Assembly: GCA_910588245.1 (NCBI GenBank)
Contig: CAJUQP010000012.1
Location: 1-64,000 of the forward strand
Direction of reading: 5' to 3'
DNA length: 64,000 bases
Origin: an uncultured Muribaculaceae bacterium
GTDB taxonomy: Bacteria; Bacteroidota; Bacteroidia; Bacteroidales; Muribaculaceae
Below the pieces are notes generated by a model. That model saw nothing but the letters and a program-made list of their open reading frames with translations, was not told the DNA's origin and made no database searches. Positions 35,172 through 43,906 of the stretch are shown here, piece after piece; position 1 is the first letter of the stretch, and each line of letters begins with the position of its first letter. The position numbers and the translations under genes are program-made.

Positions 35172-35395
35172 TTAGTCGAAGTTCTCTATCAGCTCTTCTA
35201 TCTTTTCCCGGAATGCCACGGTTCGCGGATTCTCGCTGTCTTCTGCCTCCTTGTATTTTGAGTTATATGTTTTATGTCTCAGTCCGAGGTGATGGCAGAT
35301 GTTTTTCCGCCGGTTGAGCTTGAGATCGGCCTGGACAAGGTTGCCTGCGACATTGATGAAGTAATAGACGCGGTTATTCTCACCCTCTCTGATTT
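35172..35395 (-). pseudogene. gene-tail remnant, copy 1
   Basis: An open minus-strand frame without start reads ENNRVYYFINVAGNLVQADL and NSKYKEAEDSENPRTVAF, then REKIEELIENFD and a TAA (35172-35174). The last 35 codons are the same protein as copy 2 at 36520-36640, which has GAA where this copy stops. I cannot name the parent gene; it resembles the C-terminal helical end of a large enzyme. Confidence 0.65.
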
Positions 35396-35520
35396 TAAGA
35401 AGTTATTTAAAAAGAACGTTATATTAGGGGTGGCAATTTTTAAACAACTAAGCCTTAAAACAGAAAAAGCCCTGCCGAAGCAGAGCTTTATAATATGTCT
35501 TGAAGTCGCAATTTGCGACT

Positions 35521-36417
35521 TCAAATATTAGCGAGAATGTAATCCGGGGAAATTCCCAGTTTCGAGAAAGCAAAAAGTTTCTTGCCAAGATCCTTTATGG
35601 ATGCCCCTATGTGATAAAGCGTATCGTCAATAATCAGAAATCGGTCATGGATTCTGTCTGCCCTCCTTACATCTATGGGCGCATACTGACGGTTATGCCT
35701 GTTGACGCTTTGACGGAATGTGCGGCTTATCTCTGCGGTATATATCAACGCCGACACATTTGCATTACGATTATCAAGCTGTACTAACACTGTTTCATCG
35801 ACATAGTTGTCAATAAGAATAATTCTATTATTCGCGCTCTTGATAAGACGGCAGATAAATTCATGCGCATCAAATATCTGCCCATTGAAGAATACACCTT
35901 CTTTTGGAGGGAGAGATGTGCGGATGAAGAAATCAACCTTATTAGTCAAATCATCGAGCCTTTTATCATGTTCCAGCAAGCGTCGGTCAATGCGGCTCTC
36001 CATATATGACAGTCGTTGATTGACGCTGTAACCCCGCAATAGATAATCTTTCAGAATTTTATTGGCCCATATGCGGAACTGGGTGCCACGGATGGATTTT
36101 ACCCTATAACCGACTGATATTATAACATCAAGCGAATAGAACTTCGTCTTGTATCGTTTGCCGTCGGCGGCAGTTAGTAAGGATTCCTTACTAACTGAAG
36201 ATTCCTCTAATTCTCCTTCCTTGAATATATTGCGGATATGTAGAGTAATGTTGTTTCTTGTGGTTTGGAACAACTCCGTCATCTGCGCCTGTGTCAGCCA
36301 TACGGTCTCATTCTCCACTCTGACATCCAATGACAGAGTAGAATCAGGCTGATAAAGGATTATTTCATTCTCTTTATCAGACTGCAAGTTGCCATTGTTA
36401 TTGTCTATTTCGTTCAT
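35521..36417 (-). CDS. RhuM-like DNA-binding protein
   Basis: Start set at MNEIDNNNGN (36417), 21 bases after a minus-strand TAATTTTG (36445-36438). About 298 residues. The N-terminal half is RhuM: VRVENETVWLTQAQMTELFQTTRNNITLHIRNIFKEGEL, then KRYKTKFYSLDVIISVGYRVKSIRGTQFRIWAN, followed by a coiled coil (about 150-185). The C-terminal half (FDAHEFICRLIKSANNRIILIDNYVDETVLVQL) is phospholipase-D-like, with DRIHDRFLIID. The gene is intact and is a common passenger of Bacteroidetes islands and restriction loci; its role is not established. The palindrome TCGCAATTTGCGA sits at its stop codon. Confidence 0.83.
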   Translation of the reverse strand: MNEIDNNNGNLQSDKENEIILYQPDSTLSLDVRVENETVWLTQAQMTELFQTTRNNITLHIRNIFKEGELEESSVSKESLLTAADGKRYKTKFYSLDVIISVGYRVKSIRGTQFRIWANKILKDYLLRGYSVNQRLSYMESRIDRRLLEHDKRLDDLTNKVDFFIRTSLPPKEGVFFNGQIFDAHEFICRLIKSANNRIILIDNYVDETVLVQLDNRNANVSALIYTAEISRTFRQSVNRHNRQYAPIDVRRADRIHDRFLIIDDTLYHIGASIKDLGKKLFAFSKLGISPDYILANI

Positions 36418-36519
36418 TGGTGTCTTGATTTCAAATGCAAAATTACGAAAAATAATCGGCAAGTCAGCGATTTACAGCGTAATTCACTAATTTGCCGATG
36501 TCATTTTGCTCAGACTGTA

Positions 36520-36640
36520 TCAAGAGGCTTTGGCGAGTTCGTCAAAGTTCTCTATCAGCTCTTCAATCTTTTCCCGGAATGCGACTGTGCGAGGATTTTC
36601 GCTGTCTTCCGCTTCTTTGTATTTTGAGTTATCCATATTT
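36520..36640 (-). pseudogene. gene-tail remnant, copy 2
   Basis: Reads NSKYKEAEDSENPRTVAF then REKIEELIENFDELAKAS and TGA. About 106 bases (36527-36632) are roughly 90 percent identical to 35161-35266, with nearly all differences silent. The homology breaks off at GAGTTAT, where an outer-membrane protein fragment begins on the other strand. Confidence 0.65.
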
Positions 36641-37017
36641 ACTATACTATCAGGATGGCATATTATCTAAAAAACTGGAACTTTGGTTTGACATACATTT
36701 CTCCCATCGGAACATGGGATGGCATGATGAATGGTATCTGGCAACGTGATAAAGAAGATTATTATCTGCAGGTAGGCTGGTCAAAATCCAATTTGAACAT
36801 ATCTGCATTGATTATGAATATCGGCAGATGGAATTGGATGGACGCGAAGCGAGTGATGAACAGCGAGTATTACAGTACAGACGAAACCCTTGTAAACGGA
36901 AATTCTCACGCACTGGTGAAGATCACAGCTACTTATACATTAGGTTTTGGCAAGAAGGTGGGACGCGACAATGAACCTCAGATTTCCGGTTCGGCATCTT
37001 CAGGCATCCTGAAATAA
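36641..37017 (+). pseudogene. 3' fragment of an outer-membrane receptor (TonB-dependent, FecA/CirA-like barrel)
   Basis: The frame reads AYYLKNWNFGLTYISPIGTWDG through YYLQVGWSKSNLNISALIMN and ends with ITATYTLGFGKKV, the terminal barrel strands of Bacteroidetes receptors with an outer-membrane protein beta-barrel domain. Only about 120 of 700-800 residues remain; everything upstream is replaced by the gene-tail remnant on the other strand. No second part is in the window. Confidence 0.8.
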
Positions 37018-37060
37018 AAAATAGCTGGTTTATTTTAACGACTTCTTAGTTAAGGCATAC

Positions 37061-37090
37061 AAAAGCGGGTACCCGGATGGATGCCCGCTT
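37061..37090 (-). terminator. terminator downstream of the small secreted protein pair
   Basis: Stem AAGCGGG/CCCGCTT (37063-37069 with 37084-37090); read on the minus strand it is followed by TTTT. About 110 bases beyond the stop at 37198. Confidence 0.6.
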
Positions 37091-37197
37091 GAGATCTTCG
37101 ATAATAAAGTATGTATAAAAACTGTTGATCGGTTCCCGGCTGTAAGTCAGTCGGCTGGTGGCAGCGTGGTCGGCAGTTGTGTCGACTGTCCGGATGG

Positions 37198-37707
37198 TCA
37201 GTCGGTCATGCTGATGAAAGTGGCGGAGCCTGAATCCGGAGTCGTGGTCATCACGAGGCCATCGGCGTCCATTGTGACGGTGCAGTTCTTCATGGCGCTG
37301 ATCCCGGCCTTCGTGGTCTTGCCGTAGGATGCGGTGAAGTTTCCGTCGAGAGCATTCCCCTGGATGATGAGCACATTGTAGAGGCCCCCTCCGGCAGGCA
37401 CGGCATATACCGCGGCGAGCTCACGCTGATTGTTGGCGCCTATCACCATATTGCGCACCGGGAGATTCTCCATCATGTAGATGAAACTGTCGCGACATCC
37501 CTGCACGTCGCCCTCGGCTGCCGAGAGACGCGAGATCTTGAGATCCTGTATGTAGGCGTTCTGACCCACCTGGGCTTTGTCGACTGTCTTTTCCGACATC
37601 CCCTTCATGCCTGCGAGCGATTTGTATGCCTCTGACAGTGTGGTCTGTGAGAAGCCGACCAGACTTGTGGCCATTATAGCGATGATAGCGAGAAATAACT
37701 TTTTCAT
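37198..37707 (-). CDS. secreted protein of unknown function, paralogue A (DUF6108-like)
   Basis: Start at MKKLFLAIIAIMATSLVGFSQ (37707), a signal peptide ending FSQ; the open frame upstream is not used. The mature 148-residue protein contains GANNQRELAAVYAVPAGGGLYNVLIIQGNALDGNFTASYGKT, shared with the next gene. The family appears confined to Bacteroidales and has no known activity. It is downstream of its paralogue, 90 bases apart. Confidence 0.8.
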   Translation of the reverse strand: MKKLFLAIIAIMATSLVGFSQTTLSEAYKSLAGMKGMSEKTVDKAQVGQNAYIQDLKISRLSAAEGDVQGCRDSFIYMMENLPVRNMVIGANNQRELAAVYAVPAGGGLYNVLIIQGNALDGNFTASYGKTTKAGISAMKNCTVTMDADGLVMTTTPDSGSATFISMTD

Positions 37708-37797
37708 AATCCTGTAATTTTTTGCTTGTTTATGGGTTGGATTGATTGCCGGCGTAATGTCCGGTGTCATTATGGAGGAGTGAGGGCGCGGGGTGGC

Positions 37798-38295
37798 TTA
37801 TTCAACCACGGTCATGGTTATGAATTCCACCACGTCGATTTGCGGGGCCGCCGCCATTACCAGGTCGTTGCCGTCCATGGCTACGTCGCAGTTACGTATG
37901 GCCTCGATACCCTCGGCTGTCGTCTGTCCGTAGGCTGCTACATAGGGGCCCCCTTTCTCACCCACGAGGAAAAGCACATTGTATACGCCGTTGTCGGAAG
38001 GTTCGGTGAACGCGCAGGCCATCTCATTCTGGTTGTTCGCTCCGATGATCTGGTTCACTACGGGAAGACTCTCATAGGTGTAGATGAATTCCTGAAGGTA
38101 GCGCGGGCTCTTGCAAGTCACGCTCTGGAGATTCGTGATAGCCACATTAGGGCTTATCTGCACATCGTCGACTGATTTCTCCGTCATGCCCGGGAGGTTG
38201 ACGAGACTTGAATACGCGTCATCGAGAGTGATCTGGGCCAATCCCGAAAGACTTGTGGCCAGAATGGCAATTAAGGAAAGGAATAACTTTTTCAT
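37798..38295 (-). CDS. secreted protein of unknown function, paralogue B (DUF6108-like)
   Basis: A 165-residue protein with signal peptide (MKKLFLSLIAILATSLSGLAQ). It shares with paralogue A the segments LNLPGMTEKSVDDVQI, IGANNQNEMACAF, GVYNVLFLVG and AYGQTTAEGIEAIRNCDVAMDG. The two have diverged to about one third identity, so the duplication is old. Two paralogues in tandem suggest related periplasmic roles, which I cannot define. Confidence 0.8.
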   Translation of the reverse strand: MKKLFLSLIAILATSLSGLAQITLDDAYSSLVNLPGMTEKSVDDVQISPNVAITNLQSVTCKSPRYLQEFIYTYESLPVVNQIIGANNQNEMACAFTEPSDNGVYNVLFLVGEKGGPYVAAYGQTTAEGIEAIRNCDVAMDGNDLVMAAAPQIDVVEFITMTVVE

Positions 38296-38462
38296 AATCT
38301 TTGATTTTTAGCGTTTGTTATGCCTCTAAAACATCCCCTTTCCTGCCTTGGTTCAAAATTCTTCAGATATTTTTAAGGATATCCCCGTTTTTTAACATTA
38401 ACATATTCAGACTCATTGGCAGCAAGTCAATAAAGTTGGCAATCTGTCGCTACCGAAGGCTA

Positions 38463-38502
38463 AAAATAAAAGGAGCCGGACTCCAAGTGGAATCCGGCTC
38501 CT
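38463..38502 (-). terminator. terminator of the S9 peptidase gene
   Basis: Perfect 10-bp stem AGGAGCCGGA/TCCGGCTCCT (38471-38480 with 38493-38502) followed on the minus strand by TTTATTTTTA, 16 bases after the peptidase stop. Confidence 0.85.
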
Positions 38503-38518
38503 GCTGTGTCTTTCTGTG

Positions 38519-40972
38519 TCATAGAGGCGTTGACGGATAAAGCGCCTCCCACCATGTAGGGTCATCCTTGAGATAGCGGTCAAACCAGGCGAAGATCGTA
38601 TCCTGCCATTTGATGCGCTTGTCGTAGTCGATGATGTGGTGATCCTGGTCGGCTACGGCCACGAACGCCGTCGGCCTACCGAGCAGCTTGAGGGCCGTGA
38701 ACATCTGGATGCTCTCCCCTACCGGCACATTATTGTCTTTGTCGCCATGGAGGAAAAGGAGTGGCGTGTGGATTTTGTGGGCGTTGTAGAGCGGGCTCTG
38801 CTTCACGTAGAGGTCGGGATTGCTCCAGGGATATGACTCGGCCATCGATACCTCACTGTAGGAATATCCCCAGTAGCCCTCGCCCCAGTAGCTTGTGTGG
38901 TCGCTGATGCCGGCGTGGGATATTGCTGCCGCGAAAATGTCGGTGACAGTCTGAAGATACTGTGTCATGAAGCCTCCGTAGGACGCCCCTATACATCCTA
39001 TCTTCTTTTCATCGACGAATGAATGCTCGGCGCAGAATTTCTTGGTGCCCTCGATTATATCGCGGGCCACACCCTCCCCGGCCGTGTTGACATGGCGAGA
39101 GGAGAACTCCTGCCCGAAACCGGTGGTGCCGCTCGGATTGATGACGTAGACCACGTAGCCTTGCGCCGCATAAGCGTTGTGGGGATAGCGGCTTTCGAAA
39201 TTACGGCTCGTCGGACTGCAGCCTCCATAGTAGTTCACGATCATCGGATATTTCTTTGAAGGATCGAAATCCGGCGGCAGATAGAAGCGTCCGTTTATAG
39301 TGTCGCCATTGGAGTTGACGAACTCCCAGGCCTCGCAGCGGCCGAGTTGCACATCGGCGAGCATATCCTCTTTCGGGGTAGCGAGTCGGGTGGAGCGGAG
39401 GGTCTTGGTGTCGAGCGAATAGAGTGAGCAAGGGGAAGAGGCACTCTCACCATACCAGATGATGTTGCGGCCTGCATCGGCGACTGAGATCCCTTTCACC
39501 ACTTCTTCCGGGATAGCTATCGACTCCGTCTTACCTGTTGCCGGGTCGATACGGAAGAGCGCTACCCGGTCGCGGTCTTCAGCTGAGAGATAGATCTTTC
39601 CGTCGGCGCGGCTCCATAGTGCGTCGGTCACGCAGGGGTCGAAGTTTTTGGTGAGTGGTGTCACCTCGCGGCTTGCGATATCTATGAGGAATAGTTGATT
39701 GTCGACCATGCTGGGGATTCTTCCATCAGGCACATCCTTGCCTATCCCCCCCAGTGCTTCCGGATAACCCGTGAGCAACACTTTGCGCCCGTCGGGCGAG
39801 AAGGAGGCCCTGCCTATGAATCCGTCTCGGCTTACGAGTGTGTCCGCCTTCATCGTGGTGAGGTCGAGGCGGTAGATAGAGAAGACTGTTGTGGGCCGTT
39901 TCTCCAGCCGGCTCTCGGAGGTGGAGATCAGCAGATAGCGCGAGTCATCGGAGATGTCGTTGAGGAAGGAGTTGCGGTTGCCGAACGTGAGCGGTCGCGT
40001 CACTCCGCTTTCAAGGTCGTAGATGGCGAGCTGAGCGCGGGTGCGCCAGCCCGGCTGACGGTCTTCCGGCTCAAGGATCTGATACACTTTCGGGTCTTCC
40101 TTCCTCCCCTCTTTCCAGGTGGTGAGTATGAGGGAGTGCATGTCCGGGGTGAACGTGAAGCTGCAGTCTTCCGGAATACCCTGTGCCACCACGCTTCTTG
40201 TGCCTGTGGCGGCGTCGGTGGCCACGATCTCTTTCCCTGCCATGCCCTGGCGGGTGGTGTAGTAGGCCGATCCCTTAGGCATCCATGCCATGTAGGTCGG
40301 AGTTTCCGCTATTATTCGGTTGTCGGCGAGCGAGGTCAGACGGTAGAGGGTCGATGATGAGCCTCCCTCGCGTGTGGTGGTGTAGGAAGTGATGATATAT
40401 TTTCCATCGGGCGATATGGATGATCGCCCGATGGATGTGCCGTGGAGCACGTCCATCAATGTATAGCGTCTCTTGCCGTCGCTGCGCAGTGAAAGGCCTG
40501 CGTTGTTGTCGGCCGTGAGCTCCACTTTAAGGGAGTCGGATGGTGCGCCGGTATTGGTGATGTAGCGCAGGTCTATGCGGTGGGTGGCTGGCCGGAGCGT
40601 AAGCTTGTTTCCATCGCTCTTCCTTCCGTCGATATATAAGGTGTAATCCTTGATACCTTTCACCGTCACGGTAGGGGTGGCGTATGCCGTGTTTTCGAAG
40701 TTGAACGATAGGGTGTGGAGTGCCGGGGTCTCGCTGCCGGGTGCGGCGATGCCGGAGAATTTTGACGGTGTGCCTTTTAGACGCAGTGTGGCCGGAGCTC
40801 CCGATAGGAGTGCCTCGGAAAACGCGGAGCCATCGACGTCGACACTGTCCACCATCAGCGGGGCGGTCAGTGCATAGGGCCCGTAATAGTCGAAGGTCTT
40901 CACCGTCAGGGTCTCCGCATCGGCTCCTGCTCCTGCAAGTGCCAGACATCCGATGAGAAGGATTTGTTTCAT
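38519..40972 (-). CDS. S9 family prolyl oligopeptidase / dipeptidyl-peptidase-like enzyme
   Basis: A periplasmic serine peptidase of 817 residues that should release peptides from the N-terminus or cut short peptides after particular residues. Signal peptide MKQILLIGCLALAGAGADA; beta-propeller domain about 160-560 (SISPDGKYIITSY, YTTRQGMAG); alpha/beta-hydrolase domain from about 580. The catalytic Ser is in GCIGASYGGFMTQYL (near 662), Asp in LFLHGDKDNNVPVGES (near 744), His in DQDHHIIDYDK (near 777). It stands alone on the minus strand. The exact specificity cannot be read. Confidence 0.92.
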   Translation of the reverse strand: MKQILLIGCLALAGAGADAETLTVKTFDYYGPYALTAPLMVDSVDVDGSAFSEALLSGAPATLRLKGTPSKFSGIAAPGSETPALHTLSFNFENTAYATPTVTVKGIKDYTLYIDGRKSDGNKLTLRPATHRIDLRYITNTGAPSDSLKVELTADNNAGLSLRSDGKRRYTLMDVLHGTSIGRSSISPDGKYIITSYTTTREGGSSSTLYRLTSLADNRIIAETPTYMAWMPKGSAYYTTRQGMAGKEIVATDAATGTRSVVAQGIPEDCSFTFTPDMHSLILTTWKEGRKEDPKVYQILEPEDRQPGWRTRAQLAIYDLESGVTRPLTFGNRNSFLNDISDDSRYLLISTSESRLEKRPTTVFSIYRLDLTTMKADTLVSRDGFIGRASFSPDGRKVLLTGYPEALGGIGKDVPDGRIPSMVDNQLFLIDIASREVTPLTKNFDPCVTDALWSRADGKIYLSAEDRDRVALFRIDPATGKTESIAIPEEVVKGISVADAGRNIIWYGESASSPCSLYSLDTKTLRSTRLATPKEDMLADVQLGRCEAWEFVNSNGDTINGRFYLPPDFDPSKKYPMIVNYYGGCSPTSRNFESRYPHNAYAAQGYVVYVINPSGTTGFGQEFSSRHVNTAGEGVARDIIEGTKKFCAEHSFVDEKKIGCIGASYGGFMTQYLQTVTDIFAAAISHAGISDHTSYWGEGYWGYSYSEVSMAESYPWSNPDLYVKQSPLYNAHKIHTPLLFLHGDKDNNVPVGESIQMFTALKLLGRPTAFVAVADQDHHIIDYDKRIKWQDTIFAWFDRYLKDDPTWWEALYPSTPL

Positions 40973-40975
40973 TAT

Positions 40976-41062
40976 GTTTATGGTTTATGGTTGAGGGTTT
41001 ATGGTTTATGGTTTACGGTTGAGGGTTTACGGTTGAGGGTTTATGGTTGAGGGTTGAGAGTG
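40976..41062. repeat. GGTTTA/GGTTGA short tandem repeats
   Basis: About 87 bases made of variants of GGTTTAT, GGTTTAC and GGTTGAG in a row, upstream of the S9 gene. A second short array is at 45332-45362. The AT-rich 41121-41156 adds an imperfect ATTATGCATTG repeat. No gene or promoter seen in 41063-41330 otherwise. Confidence 0.8.
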
Positions 41063-41382
41063 AATGCATGATTCATAATATTTTATAATCCTTATGCAAT
41101 GTCATGGCTTTCGTGAACCCGATTATGCATTGTGCATTATGGATTATGCATTGAATCTAAGATTCAATTGCAAAAATACATCATATGGATAGATTTTCCA
41201 AAATCTTTTGGCCGGAGTAACTATTTTTAGGTATGGAGCGTGACTTTTGAGGATGAATTTATCCAAAATCAGGGTATTTCGCGATTTTTTGGGCGGTTGT
41301 AATTTTGCGGTGTCAAAAAACATCAAGGAAATGATACTGAAAAATACCGGAAATACAAGAATCCTTTTCATCCTCTGCCCTG

Positions 41383-42648
41383 ATGCTGGCGATATCCGCA
41401 TCCGGTCAGGAATTGGCCGACACAGCGGGCTACGGCAGGTTCCGCTTCGGAAGCTACGGAGAGATAGTGGCCTCGTTCAAGGACTATGGCATCAACCGTT
41501 TCCAGAAGGAGGGAAGCACGAAAGACCACCGAAACACTATAGCCATACCGCGCTTCACTCTCGGATTCGACTATAAGTTCACCCCGAAATGGATACTCGG
41601 CGCCGAGATAGAATTCGAGGCCGGGGGAACAGGCACCGCCGTCGAACTCGAAGGAAATGAGAACGGCGAGTATGAGACGGAGATAGAGAAAGGGGGCGAG
41701 GTGGCTCTCGAGCAGCTCCACATCACACGCCTCATAGTGCCCGGGTTAAACATGCGCGCCGGACACATGGTCATACCCGTGGGTCTGACGAACGCTCACC
41801 ACGAACCTATCAATTTCTTCGGCACCACACGTCCGGAGAGTCAGACAGTCATGATCCCCTCCACATGGCATGAGACGGGCATAGAGCTTTTCGGCACTTT
41901 TGGCCGCGGCCACGCGCTTTTCGACTATCAGCTGATGGTGGTGGCCGGACTCAATGCCAATGGTTTCGACCGCGACACATGGGTGGCATCCGGAAAACAG
42001 GGATTTTTTGAGAACGATAATTTCACTTCTCCGGGATATGTGGCGCGTCTTGACTGGCGCGGCGTGAAGGGACTCCGCACGGGTGTGTCATTCTACTATT
42101 GCCGCGACACAGGCTCCAATTCCGATAAATCCGAGACCTACGCCTCCTTCGGCCGCATACCCCTCCAGATCGTGACCTGGGATGCCCAATACCGCAACAG
42201 CTATCTCACGGCACGTGCCGACCTAACCTACGGCCATCTCGGCAACACGGCTGCCGTAAACCAGCGCAACGGCCGTCTCCCCGGCGCCTCCCCCTACAGC
42301 CGACTTACTCCCGTGGCCAAGAACGCCCTGAGCTACGGAGCGGAGATCGGTTTTGACCTCGGCCGCACATTCTCCATAACAGGCTGCCCCATGCTGATGC
42401 CATTCTGCCGCTACGACTATTCAAATCCGCAGAAATCCGTGGCTAAGCCCTATGCGGCCGATAACCGTCTCGAGGTCAGCAAATGGACTGTTGGTGCTGA
42501 CTGGTTTCCCCTTCCCAACCTCGTGGTTAAGGCCGACTGGTCGACACGCCAGGTCGGCACATCGAAAGTGTTTGGCAAAGGAAGCTACAACAGTGAAAAC
42601 GAATTTTCCCTCGGCATAGCCTATATCGGCTGGTTTTTCAGGAAATAA
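41383..42648 (+). CDS. outer-membrane porin-like beta-barrel protein (signal peptide frameshifted)
   Basis: A 421-residue barrel with repeated amphipathic strands (RFRFGSYGEIVASFKDYG, IPRFTLGFDYKFTPKWILGAEIEFE, ITRLIVPGLNMRAGHMVIPVGLTN, ending FSLGIAYIGWFFRK). The frame begins at 41383 with MLAISASGQELADTA, only half of a signal peptide. At 41331 an ATG after AAGGAA starts MILKNTGNTRILFI in another frame; removing one C near 41371 would join them to MILKNTGNTRILFI-SALMLAISASGQ, a perfect signal peptide. So the gene carries a probable one-base frameshift, or a sequence error. It lies 16 bases upstream of the imelysin gene and likely opens the redox cluster. Confidence 0.8.
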   Translation: MLAISASGQELADTAGYGRFRFGSYGEIVASFKDYGINRFQKEGSTKDHRNTIAIPRFTLGFDYKFTPKWILGAEIEFEAGGTGTAVELEGNENGEYETEIEKGGEVALEQLHITRLIVPGLNMRAGHMVIPVGLTNAHHEPINFFGTTRPESQTVMIPSTWHETGIELFGTFGRGHALFDYQLMVVAGLNANGFDRDTWVASGKQGFFENDNFTSPGYVARLDWRGVKGLRTGVSFYYCRDTGSNSDKSETYASFGRIPLQIVTWDAQYRNSYLTARADLTYGHLGNTAAVNQRNGRLPGASPYSRLTPVAKNALSYGAEIGFDLGRTFSITGCPMLMPFCRYDYSNPQKSVAKPYAADNRLEVSKWTVGADWFPLPNLVVKADWSTRQVGTSKVFGKGSYNSENEFSLGIAYIGWFFRK

Positions 42649-42664
42649 TAAAAACAGATAGATC

Positions 42665-43834
42665 ATGAAATCAAACATTTTCATTAAATCACTCCTCTCT
42701 CTGGCTGTCATCGCCGCTCCCGCCGTAATGACATCGTGTGGCGATTCCGATTCGCCGAAATCCGACGATGAGACACCTGTCGACTCCAAGAATCTCGACT
42801 ATTCCGCAGATAACGCCAAGGGCTGGCACAACTACTCGGTCAATGTAGCCGGGCTCCTTACCAAAGATTCAGAGAGCCTATATGATTCCTGGGCCGTATC
42901 CTACGACGGTGGCCGGTCATACCGCGACATTTTCTGCGACCACAACAACTCCAATTATAAGAGCGCTCTCGAATGCATCGAGGAGATTCTCGACGGATGC
43001 GCCGATATCGCCAACGAGGTGGGCGAGCAGAAGATTGGCGACCCCTACCAGAAATATAAGAGTGGTCGCACCGAGGAGGCCCTTTATGCTGTGGAGAGCT
43101 GGTACAGCTGGCATTCCCGCGACGACTACTCCAACAATATCCTCTCCATCCGCAATTCCTACAACGGAAGCACCGACGGAAAGACGGCGCAGGCCTCTAT
43201 GGCTACCCTTGTGAGCGGCCTTGATGTCGATCTCCACAAAGCCACGGTCGACGCCATAGAGAACGCCTACAACGCCATCCTCAATATCCCGCAGCCTTTC
43301 CGCAATAATATTGTCTCAAAGGAAGCGGAAGACGCTATGGCTGCCTGTGAGACTCTCGAGCAGCTTATCGACCGTCGTCTGAAGCCGTTCTTCAGTAATC
43401 TTGACGCCGGTCATGACGGCGATCTCCACGACATCGTGGTGAACTATGCCGACAATGTGGTTCTCCCCACCTACAGGCTCCTCAAAGAGCGCAATTCCGC
43501 ACTCGAACAGGCTGTGAAGACACTCGCCTCAACCCCTTCCGATGCTAATTTCCGCAAGGCTGCCGATGCATGGCTGGCTGCCCGCGAACTATGGGAGAAG
43601 AGCGAGGCCTTCCTCTTCGGCCCTGTCGACGCCCTTGGCCTGGATCCCAACATGGACAGCTGGCCTCTCGACCAGGATGCCATCGTCAACCACCTCAAAT
43701 CCGGTAATTTCGACGATCTCACCTGGAGCGACGGCGATGACGACGACAAAGTGGAGGCGGCGCAGAATGTGCGCGGATTCCATACCCTTGAGTTCCTCCT
43801 CTTCAAAGACGGTAAAGCCCGTACTGTAAAATGA
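42665..43834 (+). CDS. imelysin-family (peptidase M75-like) lipoprotein
   Basis: A 389-residue lipoprotein (lipobox Cys25, VMTSCGDSD) of the imelysin/EfeO-like fold: four-helix-bundle halves, with the signature GFHTLE (His373, Glu376) near the C-terminus and RKAADAWLAARELWEKSEAFLFGPVDALGLDPNMDSWPLD just before. Characterised relatives bind iron or other metals in the periplasm rather than act as peptidases. It lies between a porin-like gene and a di-haem oxidoreductase, the imelysin-DHOR pairing seen in iron-related clusters. Metal binding and function are inferred. Confidence 0.92.
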   Translation: MKSNIFIKSLLSLAVIAAPAVMTSCGDSDSPKSDDETPVDSKNLDYSADNAKGWHNYSVNVAGLLTKDSESLYDSWAVSYDGGRSYRDIFCDHNNSNYKSALECIEEILDGCADIANEVGEQKIGDPYQKYKSGRTEEALYAVESWYSWHSRDDYSNNILSIRNSYNGSTDGKTAQASMATLVSGLDVDLHKATVDAIENAYNAILNIPQPFRNNIVSKEAEDAMAACETLEQLIDRRLKPFFSNLDAGHDGDLHDIVVNYADNVVLPTYRLLKERNSALEQAVKTLASTPSDANFRKAADAWLAARELWEKSEAFLFGPVDALGLDPNMDSWPLDQDAIVNHLKSGNFDDLTWSDGDDDDKVEAAQNVRGFHTLEFLLFKDGKARTVK

Positions 43835-43906
43835 CGCACACGGTGGAGTTTCCCGGTTTCCATTCGCCCGGGGAAATTCCCGCTGAAAACATAGTTATTC
43901 GTTTTA

